Notes: generated by a model from the letters alone, not told the origin. DNA of 63,072 nucleotides from Streptomyces iakyrus (GCF_000717055.1 NZ_JNXI01000031.1:1-63072); one strand, 5' to 3'; positions 32,984 to 41,816 are shown, counted from the stretch's first letter. Numbers and translations: made by a program.

Positions 32984-33398
32984 GGATGCGCCGTACGATG
33001 GTGCGTGCAGGGATGGCGACATCGGCCGCGCTCGCAGCCACGACGGCCGCAACGGTCGCGGTCACGTCGAGCCAGTAAGCGTCGCCGACCTTGGCATTGT
33101 CGGCGGCCTTCAAAACGACGACCGTCTTACCGGCCGGGCTGAAGGATTGGCCTGTGATGCTCGGCGTCGACGGGCTGTTCGACGCCGCTGCAAAGTTCGC
33201 CGCGTTGAGCTGCGCGTTGCCGTTGGCCTGAAGCCACTGCGAGAAGTCGACCTTGTAGTCGATGGTGTCGCGGAGCCGGAGCTGGAAACAGGCGAGCGCC
33301 GGAATGTCGGCACCCTGCTCCGCATTTACGTCCGGCTCGCAGGCCGGAACGACCACAGACCGGCAATCCGGCTGTACCTGTGTAGAATAGACGAGCAT
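32961..33398 (-). CDS. Virion-region hypothetical protein (145 aa)
   Basis: The product has several N-terminal cysteines (QPDCRSVVVPACEPD, LACFQLRLRD) and an Ala/Val-rich beta C-terminal half (VTATVAAVVAASAADVAIPAR). Placement between capsid and connector genes suggests a virion component. No domain recognised. Confidence 0.6.
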   Translation of the reverse strand: MLVYSTQVQPDCRSVVVPACEPDVNAEQGADIPALACFQLRLRDTIDYKVDFSQWLQANGNAQLNAANFAAASNSPSTPSITGQSFSPAGKTVVVLKAADNAKVGDAYWLDVTATVAAVVAASAADVAIPARTIVRRIHVVVASG

Positions 33399-33401
33399 GG
33401 C

Positions 33402-33665
33402 TTACTTCCCGAACTTGATGGACCCGAGGCCAACCAGCGTTGCCGCGAGCCCCATGACGGCGAGCACAACAGCCGTTCCGACTTTGTTGACCGAGCTTTC
33501 CCACATGGAATGAACCCGACGCAGGAAGTCGAAATCGCTCTGCGTCTTCACGCGTTGCTCGGCAGTTGTCGCCAGAATACCGACTGCGCTCAGTTCTTCG
33601 CGAATGACATCGCGAAGGGTCGTCTTGAGATCGTCAACCGTCATTGATGCAATCGTGTTAGACAT
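33402..33665 (-). CDS. Small membrane protein in the head gene cluster (87 aa)
   Basis: A helical N-terminal half (MTVDDLKTTLRDVIREELSA) leads to one transmembrane helix (GTAVVLAVMGLAATLVGLGS). Membrane proteins are unusual between connector and capsid genes. It might be a holin-like or envelope-interaction protein; function unknown. Confidence 0.6.
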   Translation of the reverse strand: MSNTIASMTVDDLKTTLRDVIREELSAVGILATTAEQRVKTQSDFDFLRRVHSMWESSVNKVGTAVVLAVMGLAATLVGLGSIKFGK

Positions 33666-33705
33666 GGTGTCCTACCGAGCTAGACGGGGACCGAAGCCCC
33701 GCGCG

Positions 33706-33990
33706 TTAAGCGAGGGGGTCGGCCTGTGCCTGGGTCTCGGTCTGCTTGATCGGATCGACCACGTCATCGAGAGCGACATCCGGCACGCGTGCCAGTTTGC
33801 GCGCGATCAGATCGGCGGCAAATTCCTTGTCGACCTCGATCACCGTGCCAGCCAAGTGACGTTGGTGGTCGACAAGCGGAGCTTCGATCTCACGCTTGTT
33901 GTACTTGAGCTTGGTCATCTGCGGCTTGCCCTTAGCGTCAAGCACAGGGGTCGTGAAGGTCACGCTCTTGGTGGTGACAACCTTAACCAT
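33706..33990 (-). CDS. Small hypothetical protein (94 aa)
   Basis: The protein is basic at the start (MVKVVTTKSVTFTTPVL) and contains AGTVIEVDKEFAADLIARKLARV, a pattern seen in short phage proteins between capsid and connector genes. A terminator and operator separate it from the upstream capsid gene. Function unknown. Confidence 0.62.
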   Translation of the reverse strand: MVKVVTTKSVTFTTPVLDAKGKPQMTKLKYNKREIEAPLVDHQRHLAGTVIEVDKEFAADLIARKLARVPDVALDDVVDPIKQTETQAQADPLA

Positions 33991-34010
33991 CGGAGTTCTC
34001 CTAGCGGGGG

Positions 34011-34048
34011 ATAAAAGGAACGCCTCGCCCTCAAACGAGAGCGAGGCG
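34011..34048 (-). terminator. Intrinsic terminator after the major capsid gene
   Basis: The 8-bp stem CGCCTCGC (34021-34028)/GCGAGGCG (34041-34048) is followed on the minus strand by TTCCTTTTA. It would raise capsid mRNA relative to downstream genes. Confidence 0.75.
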
Positions 34049-34055
34049 TAAGGCG

Positions 34056-34076
34056 AGTGAGCTGCCTGACCTTACT
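34056..34076 (-). promoter_or_regulatory. 21-bp operator at the end of the capsid gene (stoperator-like)
   Basis: On the minus strand the element reads AGTAAGGTCAGG...CTCACT and overlaps the capsid stop codon. No promoter elements surround it, so a role in blocking elongation in the lysogen is more likely than control of initiation. Confidence 0.55.
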
Positions 34077-35127
34077 TGACGGTCAGCACGAACATCGCGT
34101 TGGGACGCCGAGGCGCGAGCAGCGGACCCGACTGCGTGACCAGTTCGAGACCGGACGGGTTGAACAGCACCTTCGACTTGCTGAAGGACCGACGCGCCTG
34201 AATCTCGGCGTCGAGATCGAGGATCGCGCCGTAATACTGCGTGCCTTCCAGCGCGCCGGTCGCGATGCCGATCACGGTGTTCGCCGGGATGTAGGGCTGC
34301 GAAGCGCCGTTGTCGTCGAGGTAGTACGAGTCGTACACCCACATGTCGATCCGGCCCTGAAGCGTGCCGACGTAAACCGGCTCGTTCAGGTTCGTGCGCG
34401 GGCCACCGTCGATGGAGGTAGCGCCGTTCAGGTCGCGCCGGAAGCGGATGTCGATCAGGTCGGTGATCTCCTGATTGCGCTTCAGAAGATTCCACGCGGA
34501 GCCGCTCATGACCAGATCGGTCACGATTGCGCCCTTGCTGATCTGGCGAACGTTCAGCGACGCGTTCTCGATGTCTTCGAGCGGGGCCGAGGTCGACTGG
34601 TCCCAGGTTGCCCCACCCGTGAGGGTGACGTGCAGCGACGGATCGCGGCCGAAATCGACGGTGACGGTCGGATACGACTCGCCCGAGATGGTGATCGCGC
34701 CGTTGACGAGAGTCTGCGCGGCCATCCACTCCAAGCGGTTGTCGATCATGTCCTCATGCAGCGCGAGGTACTCCGCGACGATCTTGTCGAAACGCTGCTT
34801 CGGCGTCATCACGCCGCCGTAAGCGCCCTCGCCCGGCAGGCGGGTGAACGCTTCGCCGGGACGAACCAGCGCAGTCGGCTTGATGTAGGCCGGGGTGAGC
34901 GTGCGGGTCCGGTAGCCCTCGCGGACCATCGGCTTGCCCGCAACGGTGGGCGCGACGAACGGAGCCATGCGGCGACCGCGATCAACGATGTCGAACTCGA
35001 TCTGCTTGGTGTCGAAGAACTTCGAACGGCCGAAGAACGTGCGGAGCAGCCACGGATTGGGGCGCTCCAACTGCTCGACCATTGCGTCGAGTTCCCACGT
35101 TTCGTAGCGCGAGAGTTGGATAGTCAT
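34072..35127 (-). CDS. Major capsid protein (lambda gpE family)
   Basis: The 351-aa protein starts MTIQLSRYETWELDAMVEQL and contains FFDTKQIEFDIVDRGRRMAPFVAP, then REGYRTRTLTPAYIKP. These are the conserved N-terminal features of the gpE-type HK97-fold capsid. The C-terminus (LLAPRRPNAMFVLTVK) also matches. ATG 35127 is chosen; the ten upstream codons lack conservation. A terminator flanks it on each side, consistent with a highly expressed monocistronic unit. Confidence 0.93.
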   Translation of the reverse strand: MTIQLSRYETWELDAMVEQLERPNPWLLRTFFGRSKFFDTKQIEFDIVDRGRRMAPFVAPTVAGKPMVREGYRTRTLTPAYIKPTALVRPGEAFTRLPGEGAYGGVMTPKQRFDKIVAEYLALHEDMIDNRLEWMAAQTLVNGAITISGESYPTVTVDFGRDPSLHVTLTGGATWDQSTSAPLEDIENASLNVRQISKGAIVTDLVMSGSAWNLLKRNQEITDLIDIRFRRDLNGATSIDGGPRTNLNEPVYVGTLQGRIDMWVYDSYYLDDNGASQPYIPANTVIGIATGALEGTQYYGAILDLDAEIQARRSFSKSKVLFNPSGLELVTQSGPLLAPRRPNAMFVLTVK

Positions 35128-35149
35128 GTGGTAGTCCCTTTGGGAGCTG

Positions 35150-35182
35150 GAAAGCAAAACGGCCGCCCCGAGGGACGGCCGC
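35150..35182 (-). terminator. Intrinsic terminator after the decoration-protein gene
   Basis: The stem CGGCCG (35160-35165)/CGGCCG (35176-35181) with a CCCCGAGGGA loop is followed on the minus strand by TTTTGCTTT. The same hairpin design occurs at 17.98, 30.01 and 51.76 kb. Confidence 0.75.
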
Positions 35183-35212
35183 GTCTGCTTAGGATGACGA
35201 ACGAAAAGGCGA

Positions 35213-35620
35213 TTAGCCGGAGAAGCCCGGCGTCCGGAACGCGAAGCCGCGACCGTTCAGCGCGGCTTGCGCGACGGCGAGAGTGGTGCCCACACCGAGA
35301 ACGAGCGCGTTCGGGTTCAGGACAGCTCCGCTCACCATCACGTCGAACGTGACATCGCCCGCCGTGGCGTCGACATCGGTGTTCAGGACGGCGATGGGGT
35401 TCTGCGATCCGTCGCCAGCCGCAGCGGCCGCAAGCTTGAGCTTGCTGTTCGCCGCCACCTGGCCGAGCACGGAGCCCTTGGCGTAGACCTGACCAGCGGT
35501 CAGGGTGAAGTTCTGAAACTTCGGACGCGAGCCCGGCATTTCAAGGTTGACGTGCGTCGCGACGCTGTCAGCGTCGCCCGTCCGCACGGGATACGGAAGA
35601 TTCCAGTTGTCGACAGCCAT
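35213..35620 (-). CDS. Head decoration protein (lambda gpD family)
   Basis: The 135-aa product contains TLTAGQVYAKGSVLGQVAANSKLKLA and ASDGSQNPIAVLNTDVD-type sequence, characteristic of HDPD/gpD trimeric capsid cement. The gene lies between the protease-scaffold and the capsid gene, exactly as in lambda (C, Nu3, D, E). Confidence 0.9.
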   Translation of the reverse strand: MAVDNWNLPYPVRTGDADSVATHVNLEMPGSRPKFQNFTLTAGQVYAKGSVLGQVAANSKLKLAAAAAGDGSQNPIAVLNTDVDATAGDVTFDVMVSGAVLNPNALVLGVGTTLAVAQAALNGRGFAFRTPGFSG

Positions 35621-35648
35621 GCTGTCCTCCTATCGGTGAAGGGGTTGG

Positions 35649-36104
35649 TTACTTGGCCTTGAAGCCGCGCGAGGCGTTGAACGCCTTCATCGAGCCGCTG
35701 ATCTCGGCCAAGCGCGCGGCCTTCGGATCGGCGTTCGCTTCGCTGTCACCGTCGTCCGACACGTTCGGCGCATGACGCTGCATCAGCCGGTCAGCGTCGA
35801 CCTGCGTGGCCGTCTTCGTCTCGGCAGCCGGAGCCGCCTTCGGCGCTTCGATCTTCGCGGCGAACTTCGAGGCGGTCGCCGGGGCGACGCCGTCGTTCAG
35901 CGCTTCGACGAACACCGCGACCTTCGGGCTGTCGCCAGCGACCTCGGCGAATGCCGCGAGCAGCGCCTTGCGTTCGTTGGCGGCGTCGGCGAGCTGCTTC
36001 TGAAGGGACTCGATAGCGGAAGCGCTCTCGGCCTTGCCGGTCGCAACACCTGCCGCCTGCGCGCGATCAAGCGCGGCCTGATCGTAGATCAGTTCTTTGG
36101 ACAT
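35649..36104 (-). CDS. Nested scaffold protein (Nu3-like), internal in-frame start
   Basis: Within the protease gene, ATG 36104 is preceded by GGAG at a 6-base distance, which would yield the C-terminal 151 residues alone (starting MSKELIYDQAALDRAQAAGVATG-like). Lambda makes its scaffold Nu3 from gene C in this way. The product is helical, with Ala/Lys-rich segments and a basic end. Confidence 0.65.
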   Translation of the reverse strand: MSKELIYDQAALDRAQAAGVATGKAESASAIESLQKQLADAANERKALLAAFAEVAGDSPKVAVFVEALNDGVAPATASKFAAKIEAPKAAPAAETKTATQVDADRLMQRHAPNVSDDGDSEANADPKAARLAEISGSMKAFNASRGFKAK

Positions 36105-36992
36105 GGAATCTCCATGAGGGGTGTAGCCCACTGAGGGGCGGTTAAGGTGATCGGTGAAAGCAGCTAGAACACTGCCCAAGCCACCAACACCGTCGACAAG
36201 TCCAAGCTCGTAGGCTTCCTCGGGTCCGTAGACCCTCGCCTGCGTCGCTCGAACCGCTTTCTCGTCTAGGTCGCGATTGCTCGCCACGGCGCTGACGAAC
36301 TCGCCGTAAAGTCTGTCCACGCTCGTTTGGATCGAAGCGCGTACCTCGTCGGACAACGCCGCGAACGGGTTGCCGTCAATCTTGTGGTCGCCTGCATAGA
36401 TGAACGAGACGACGACGCCTTTCTTCTCCACCTGCTTCGACACGTCGACGTGTTGCACGTAGACGCCTACTGAGCCGATCCGCGATGCGGTCGGCGCAGC
36501 GAAGAGGCGATCCGTAGCGGAGGCAAGCCAGTATGCCGCGCTGCCCGCCGTGGTGTTCGCGATGCCCCACACTGGCTTGCCAGCTTGCTTCGAGGCTTTC
36601 GGCAGCCAGCTCACCAGCTCGGATAGACCGGCCGCTTCACCGCCGCCGCTGTCGATGTCGAGCAGGATGCCGCGAACCTTGTCGTCCTCGAAGAGCGTTT
36701 CGAGCTGGTTGTGCAAGCGCGTGTACGACATCATGTCGCCGCCGCTGCTCGATGCCTCCATGTCGCCGCGATGGATGAGCCCACCCACCACGGGGAACGT
36801 CACGATGCCGGAGCGTCGGTTCATCACCGCCCGGCTCTTGGGCCGCACGTAACTCTGCACGACCTCGTCGGCAGCGAACGGCACCACGCCGACGCGATCC
36901 GACAGCACGCTCGTCACGACGCTGGCGTACTCAGGGGTGAGCAGTAGCGGCGTGTTGAACAGGCGCGTCGCGATATGCGCGAGATGCGTCAC
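35649..36992 (-). CDS. Head maturation protease of the S49 (SppA-like) family with scaffold domain
   Basis: The 447-aa protein has an S49 core: VRGILLDIDSGGGEAAGLSE (oxyanion region) and ANTTAGSAAYWLASATDRL, where the serine nucleophile lies. ASRIGSVGVYVQHVD and a FAALSDEVRASIQTSVDRLYGEF lysine-region helix follow. The C-terminal third is a charged Ala/Lys scaffold region. This is the lambda C-type protease. It overlaps the portal gene by one base. Confidence 0.9.
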   Translation of the reverse strand: MTHLAHIATRLFNTPLLLTPEYASVVTSVLSDRVGVVPFAADEVVQSYVRPKSRAVMNRRSGIVTFPVVGGLIHRGDMEASSSGGDMMSYTRLHNQLETLFEDDKVRGILLDIDSGGGEAAGLSELVSWLPKASKQAGKPVWGIANTTAGSAAYWLASATDRLFAAPTASRIGSVGVYVQHVDVSKQVEKKGVVVSFIYAGDHKIDGNPFAALSDEVRASIQTSVDRLYGEFVSAVASNRDLDEKAVRATQARVYGPEEAYELGLVDGVGGLGSVLAAFTDHLNRPSVGYTPHGDSMSKELIYDQAALDRAQAAGVATGKAESASAIESLQKQLADAANERKALLAAFAEVAGDSPKVAVFVEALNDGVAPATASKFAAKIEAPKAAPAAETKTATQVDADRLMQRHAPNVSDDGDSEANADPKAARLAEISGSMKAFNASRGFKAK

Positions 36993-38605
36993 TATGCTTC
37001 TCCTGTTCCTCCGCCTTCTTGACCTGCGTTTTCGCCCTTTGCGGCGTTCGCTTTGATCTTGTTGGCGTTCAGTTCGGGGTTGATGTCTTCGGGCTTCAGC
37101 CCGAGCTTGTTCAGAAGTGCCTTCTCTGCGGCGCGCTGCACCAGCACCTTGCGGTAGTCACGGCCATCGGCCGCGCAGATGCTCTTGAGATCGAGCGCGC
37201 CCATGTCGTAGAGCACCTGATCCGCCTGGTTTTCCTTCAGCGGGTCAAGGCGCGGCTTCGACCACGTCTCGAACGTGCAACGGCAGATCGCGTCACGCAC
37301 TTCGTAGAACGACTTCTTGCCGAGCATCGGGATCGTGCCGCGAAGCGCGATCTGCTCTTCCAGCCAGGCCCCGAAGAACGGCACCGGGACGGCGTCGATG
37401 AACGCCGAGCGCCGCACTTCGTAGGACCGCCACACGTCGAACAACGCCGCGCGAGCGCCGCTGTAGTTCGTCGATGAGAAGTCCTTCGTCAGCGTTGCGT
37501 AGTCGACACCGAGCGCCGAAGCGAGCGTGTAGAGGTTGACGGAGTTGAAGTCCTTCAGCGCCGAGACCGACTGATTACCCTGCACCATGTGCAGTTTCTC
37601 ATTCGGTAGCAGGTGAGCGACTTTGCTCTTGCCGAACTTGAACTCCTGGCCTTTGTAGAAGTCGGCCTTGTCCGCCATCATGCGGAGCGTGAAGTCGAGG
37701 ACGGGGTTTTCCTCGATAGCCTTCCGGTGCTCGGCACCGATGACCTTCATCGCGTCTTCGTACTTCAGATCGCTTTCAATCACCGCCGCATAGGTCGCGC
37801 GGATCGCCGCGCTTTCCAGTTCGGTGATGTTGTAGTCCTGAAGCAGCCGCATCGGCAGCAACGCGGTCGTGAACGAGGTCATGCCTCGCGTCATGTCCGG
37901 CGCGTCGTGCTCGAAGAAGTGGATGACGTTCAGCCGTCCCCACGGCGTGTAGCGAGGCACCTTGCGCCAGGCGAACTGTGAGCCCGCAGGCCCCCAGATC
38001 GCCACGTCGCTTATCGTGCATTCGCGGATGTTGTAGGCTGTCGGCGCACCGTGCTTGTCGCGGTCGACGCCCATCCGGCGCTTGCCGGTGTAGTCGATAG
38101 CGCCTCGCGGGTCAGACAGCCGTTGCGGGTCGAGCAGATGCAGACAGGTGCGGTCGCCGTTGAACGCCTCTTTCCACTCTATGGTGGCAAGCACTTCGCC
38201 GTCGATGTAGTAGCCAGCGTAGGCCGTCCGCATCAGGCCGGAGAAGGTCTGCATGCGCTGCGCGTCGAGATGGAACAGCGATGAGTTGGCCGCTACATCC
38301 CACATGTTCTCGACCATGTCGGCGTATTCGAGGGCCTCTTCCTCGCTCACGCCGAGCAGCTCGGCGTTCGGCATGTACTGAAGCTTGAAATTCAGACCGA
38401 CGACGCTGTCGACGGTCGCCCGCTTTGCGCTCGCGCCATACGGGTTAGTACGCGACGCATCGCGCGCTGCGGCAGCCGTTCGGTCTTTGCTGCGCCAGGC
38501 GACCACGTCGGCCGAAGTGAGGCTCGGCGAGTAGCTGAAGCCGAAGCCGGGGCGCAGATGTTCGTGGTCTAGGCGACCACCGTCTTCTAGCACCAGTTCT
38601 ACCAT
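36992..38605 (-). CDS. Portal protein (lambda gpB family)
   Basis: From ATG 38605 the protein is 537 aa. It begins with SADVVAWRSKDRTAAAARDASRTNPYG and VDSVVGLNFKLQY, followed by GYYIDGEVLATIEWKE and VIHFFEHDAPDMTRGMTSF. The conserved DYATLTKDFSSTNYSGARAAL segment is typical of lambda portals. It forms the dodecameric DNA channel. An acidic/glycine-rich tail ends the protein. Confidence 0.92.
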   Translation of the reverse strand: MVELVLEDGGRLDHEHLRPGFGFSYSPSLTSADVVAWRSKDRTAAAARDASRTNPYGASAKRATVDSVVGLNFKLQYMPNAELLGVSEEEALEYADMVENMWDVAANSSLFHLDAQRMQTFSGLMRTAYAGYYIDGEVLATIEWKEAFNGDRTCLHLLDPQRLSDPRGAIDYTGKRRMGVDRDKHGAPTAYNIRECTISDVAIWGPAGSQFAWRKVPRYTPWGRLNVIHFFEHDAPDMTRGMTSFTTALLPMRLLQDYNITELESAAIRATYAAVIESDLKYEDAMKVIGAEHRKAIEENPVLDFTLRMMADKADFYKGQEFKFGKSKVAHLLPNEKLHMVQGNQSVSALKDFNSVNLYTLASALGVDYATLTKDFSSTNYSGARAALFDVWRSYEVRRSAFIDAVPVPFFGAWLEEQIALRGTIPMLGKKSFYEVRDAICRCTFETWSKPRLDPLKENQADQVLYDMGALDLKSICAADGRDYRKVLVQRAAEKALLNKLGLKPEDINPELNANKIKANAAKGENAGQEGGGTGEA

Positions 38606-38910
38606 CGGATATGTCCCCTCGCCGGTCGTCCGCGCTGAACTCGAAGGTTCGGGTTGAGGTCCGGCAGCCCGGCTGCTTGCGCGCCAGGGCATTGTGCGTA
38701 GAGTGTCTGATAGAGCATGAGCAGCGCAGGCGCGTCGGGCCTTGCGTACTCAGTCCATCGGTCGTTGAAGCGCACGACGACGCGGCTCTTTCCGGCCACG
38801 ACAGCGACGTACGCCTGATAGATCGCGGAGACCTGCGCCACGCAGTCGGGTAGGTCCGCGTTGAAGCTCTGCGCCTGCCCCGGAGGGCAGGCACCCGGTG
38901 TGTTAGCCAT
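38599..38910 (-). CDS. gpW-like head-tail connector
   Basis: The 103-aa protein contains VSAIYQAYVAVVAGKSRVVVRFNDRWTEYARPDAPALL, the helix-hairpin-helix pattern of lambda gpW. It lies between terminase and portal, as W does in lambda. Longer than lambda gpW (68 aa), with extra N- and C-terminal extensions. It overlaps the portal start by 7 bases. Confidence 0.78.
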   Translation of the reverse strand: MANTPGACPPGQAQSFNADLPDCVAQVSAIYQAYVAVVAGKSRVVVRFNDRWTEYARPDAPALLMLYQTLYAQCPGAQAAGLPDLNPNLRVQRGRPARGHIRW

Positions 38911-38928
38911 GTCTGCCCTCCGAGGGAG

Positions 38929-40791
38929 CTATTTGAACAGCTTGCCGATGTCGGCAGCGTTGAGCTGCTTCGGCTGTTGTTCTTTGGGGGTGTTGAGCCG
39001 CTTGATCCAATGATCCATGTCGATGTTCACCGAACACCGAACCGCGTAGTTGTAGACCATGAGATCGAGCATCTCGTTTCGACGATGCCGAGGCTTCGTC
39101 CACGTTCGAACGGGGAAACCATCTTTGTAGTCCGTCTCCGCGCGCTCAGCGGTCATCTGGTCGATCTTGTCGTCCGAGATGCCCTCATGGATATGCACGT
39201 AGCCAGGCCCCACCTTCGCGTTTGCGTATCGCGTGTAGATGGTCGCCTTCGCGTCGTAGGTGCCGACGAGAAACAGCTTCGTCTTGTCCTTGAAGCGCTG
39301 CTCCGACTTAATCCAGACTGGCTTCTTGTCGCCGGGCACGCCCTTGTGCGCGTACCAGCGTCGTCCGACCAACAGCCATTTGTTGCTGAAGTCGTAGACC
39401 TTCTGCGTGTGCGCGCCCGAGCCCGAGTCGATAGTGGCGGAGAAGATGCCGAGCGTCTCCCCTGCCGCGCCTTCGTGCTTGAAGCCGCTTTCGAGGAACT
39501 TCGCGAGTTCGTCCCACGCTTCGTCCGTGTTCGGGCCGAGCTGGATGACGTGATGCTTCAGAAGCCAGCACTCATCGCCCTTGCCCCAGGCCACGACCAG
39601 CACTTCGAGGCGGTCGTCCTGCACGTCGACGGCCGCTGTGAGCAGCGCCGCGCGCTTCGGCACGATCTCAGGATCATACTTCTCACGCCTCGACTTCAAG
39701 TTCTCAGGGTCCGCGAAGCTCGAAATGTCGCCGCGATACGGAAGACCGAGACGCGTGTTGTAGAAGGTCTGTTCTTTCTCGGGGTTGCCCTCCGAGTCTG
39801 ACCAGGCCTTCGCGATCTCTCGCATCGAGACCCACGGCGAATACAGCTCGTTGATCCAGAAACCGATCTTCTCGCGCGCAGGCGTCACGCCAGCGTCTAC
39901 CTTGAAGCATTTGAACGGGGTCGCCAGTCGGATCGGCGTGCCATCCTTCTGCGTGCCGATCACGGTGCCGACTTGATGCCATTCGCCCTCGCGAACGAGA
40001 CGGCGCTTTGTCATCTCGGTCCACAGCGCACCGCAGTCGTCGCAGTGATAGAGCGCGTCTTCCTCCTGCCCCTTCTTGTAGACGATGTTGTCCCACTTCA
40101 GCACTTGCTTGGCGGAGCAATCGGGGCAGGTAACGAGGAAGTAGTGTTGCCGCGTCTCTTTGAAGAGCTGGACGATGACGCTGGTGTCTTCGTGAACCGG
40201 CGTCGACACCCACAGGCCTTTGCGGTTGTGGTATGTCGTGCGTCGCTTCTTGGCGAGTTCGACCGGCGAACCTTCCTTCGACGAGCTGAGGGGCCATCGG
40301 TCGATCTCGTCGCCCGTAACGACACGGATGGGCCGCATCGCGAGCTTGTTCGGCGTGTTCGCGCCGACGAAATTGATCTGGCCGCCCTTATATTCGGTGC
40401 TGCCAGTCATCGCCGCTCTCCACTTCGGCGAATCTCTCACCGTGGTATCGAACGACTCTTCTTGGTACTTGTCGGCCAGGTCTTGCGTAGGCCACGCCGA
40501 GAGCTGCGCGCACGGCTCCGCCTCGCAGTAGTAGCCTTGCGCCGCGACAAGGATGGTCGTCTTGCCGACCTGGGACGACGTGATGAAGACGATGTCCTCA
40601 TTGTCGGGATCGGTGATCGCGTCCATCATGCCGCGTTGGAAGACCGCGTCGCCGATGCGATATGGGCCGGGGCTCGCGGATCGTTCAGGCGGCAGCACTA
40701 GGTTCGCTTCCGCCCACTCAGACAGCTTCAGCCGAGGCTTCGGCTTCAATCCTTCGGCCAGCCCTGCGAATAATGGGTCAGCCAGCATCAT
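38929..40791 (-). CDS. Terminase large subunit (lambda gpA family)
   Basis: The 620-aa protein shows SEWAEANLVLPPERSASPGPYRI (GpA signature), Walker A SSQVGKT (residues 72-78), VVTGDEIDRWP (Walker B region) and a zinc-ribbon (VTCPDCSAKQ, then HCDDCGALW). The C-terminal nuclease has AAVDVQDDRLEV. GpA-type enzymes cut at cos sites, implying cohesive ends. It overlaps the small-subunit gene by 14 bases. Confidence 0.94.
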   Translation of the reverse strand: MMLADPLFAGLAEGLKPKPRLKLSEWAEANLVLPPERSASPGPYRIGDAVFQRGMMDAITDPDNEDIVFITSSQVGKTTILVAAQGYYCEAEPCAQLSAWPTQDLADKYQEESFDTTVRDSPKWRAAMTGSTEYKGGQINFVGANTPNKLAMRPIRVVTGDEIDRWPLSSSKEGSPVELAKKRRTTYHNRKGLWVSTPVHEDTSVIVQLFKETRQHYFLVTCPDCSAKQVLKWDNIVYKKGQEEDALYHCDDCGALWTEMTKRRLVREGEWHQVGTVIGTQKDGTPIRLATPFKCFKVDAGVTPAREKIGFWINELYSPWVSMREIAKAWSDSEGNPEKEQTFYNTRLGLPYRGDISSFADPENLKSRREKYDPEIVPKRAALLTAAVDVQDDRLEVLVVAWGKGDECWLLKHHVIQLGPNTDEAWDELAKFLESGFKHEGAAGETLGIFSATIDSGSGAHTQKVYDFSNKWLLVGRRWYAHKGVPGDKKPVWIKSEQRFKDKTKLFLVGTYDAKATIYTRYANAKVGPGYVHIHEGISDDKIDQMTAERAETDYKDGFPVRTWTKPRHRRNEMLDLMVYNYAVRCSVNIDMDHWIKRLNTPKEQQPKQLNAADIGKLFK

Positions 40792-41419
40792 CTTCTCCGT
40801 AGTCGCGCATTGACGTGTAGAGCGTGTGCTGCGCCTGATCGACGCGCGTTTGCACCTTCAGCCGGACCTCGGCTTTCTTGTCGGGGTCCGCAAAGATCGA
40901 AGCGATCTCGGCAGGCAAGTTCTGAAGGATCGCCGCGATCCGCGCTCCGGCCTCAATGAACGACGATTGCACCTTCGCTCTTTCGACCAGCTCGCCCCGT
41001 TCTCTCTTGGCCCGCGTCTCGATACGCTCGATCTCGGCCTTGATCTTCTGCTCGCGCAGCTCCGTGATGCGGCTTGCCGCCACGAAGTGACTGTTTGGCG
41101 ACGGCGCGATCTGCTCATTGGGCTCGATACCGAGTGCCTCGCGATCCTCGGGGGAGAGAACCACGTCGGCATTCATCGGCGTCACCTTCGGCGGCGCGAT
41201 CTTGCCGGTGCCGTTGCCGTATGTTTGTGCGACGACGCGTACGCCGTGCTCGCTCATCTGGAAACCGCGCAACTGCTTGGCCTCTTGCACGTCGTAGAGG
41301 TTCGCGCTGTCGGGGTTTAGCTTCCCTTTGCGCTTGAGCTGCGAGATTCGTTGTTCACTCACACCAAACAGTATCGCGAGCTGCTTTGCGGGGAGCTTTC
41401 GCGGGTACTGTTCAGCCAT
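40778..41419 (-). CDS. Terminase small subunit (Nu1-like)
   Basis: The 213-aa product has an N-terminal winged helix-turn-helix (LPAKQLAILFGVSEQRISQLKRKGKL) and a long coiled-coil region (FVAASRITELREQKIKAEIERIE). Its C-terminal helix would bind the large subunit. This is the Nu1 layout; it would recognise cosB on the phage DNA. It lies about 500 bases from the candidate cos. Confidence 0.88.
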   Translation of the reverse strand: MAEQYPRKLPAKQLAILFGVSEQRISQLKRKGKLNPDSANLYDVQEAKQLRGFQMSEHGVRVVAQTYGNGTGKIAPPKVTPMNADVVLSPEDREALGIEPNEQIAPSPNSHFVAASRITELREQKIKAEIERIETRAKRERGELVERAKVQSSFIEAGARIAAILQNLPAEIASIFADPDKKAEVRLKVQTRVDQAQHTLYTSMRDYGEDDAG

Positions 41420-41795
41420 GAAGCCACCGCCTCATCCAGACGAGCAGCTTCGGATTGTCGCGGAACAGCGAGACCAGGCCCGCCTCGAAGCCGAGAACGA
41501 TCTGCTCTTCACGATCCTCTTTATCCCGCTTCAGTCTGCCGAGCCCGTGGTTGTCGAATATGACGTGCAGGCATTCATGCAGCACTATTCCGACGCCGTG
41601 ACCGGGGCTCGTTAGGTTTCTCGGCCAGATGTTGATCTGGCTGTACTCGAAATCGGCTTGACCGTACTTGTCGTCCGCTCCATCTCGGATGCAGATCGTC
41701 CAATCGTAGGCACCGATCTTGATGGTCTTCGGTAGTTCGTTGACGCAAGCGTCAACACCGCCCCGGCGACGAGGCGAATGCGACGTGTTTGCCAT
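41412..41795 (-). CDS. Putative zinc metallopeptidase (HExxH) next to terminase
   Basis: The 127-aa protein contains the zinc-binding motif HECLH in GVGIVLHECLHVIFDNHG, with a downstream EEQIVLGFEAGL helix that can supply the third ligand. This resembles ImmA/SprT-like minimal metallopeptidases. In phages such proteins may cleave repressors or host factors. ATG 41795 is preceded by GGAG at about 10 bases. It is the first gene of the leftward morphogenesis cluster. Confidence 0.72.
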   Translation of the reverse strand: MANTSHSPRRRGGVDACVNELPKTIKIGAYDWTICIRDGADDKYGQADFEYSQINIWPRNLTSPGHGVGIVLHECLHVIFDNHGLGRLKRDKEDREEQIVLGFEAGLVSLFRDNPKLLVWMRRWLHG

Positions 41796-41816
41796 GTTCG
41801 GGGGCTCCAAAGGGGG

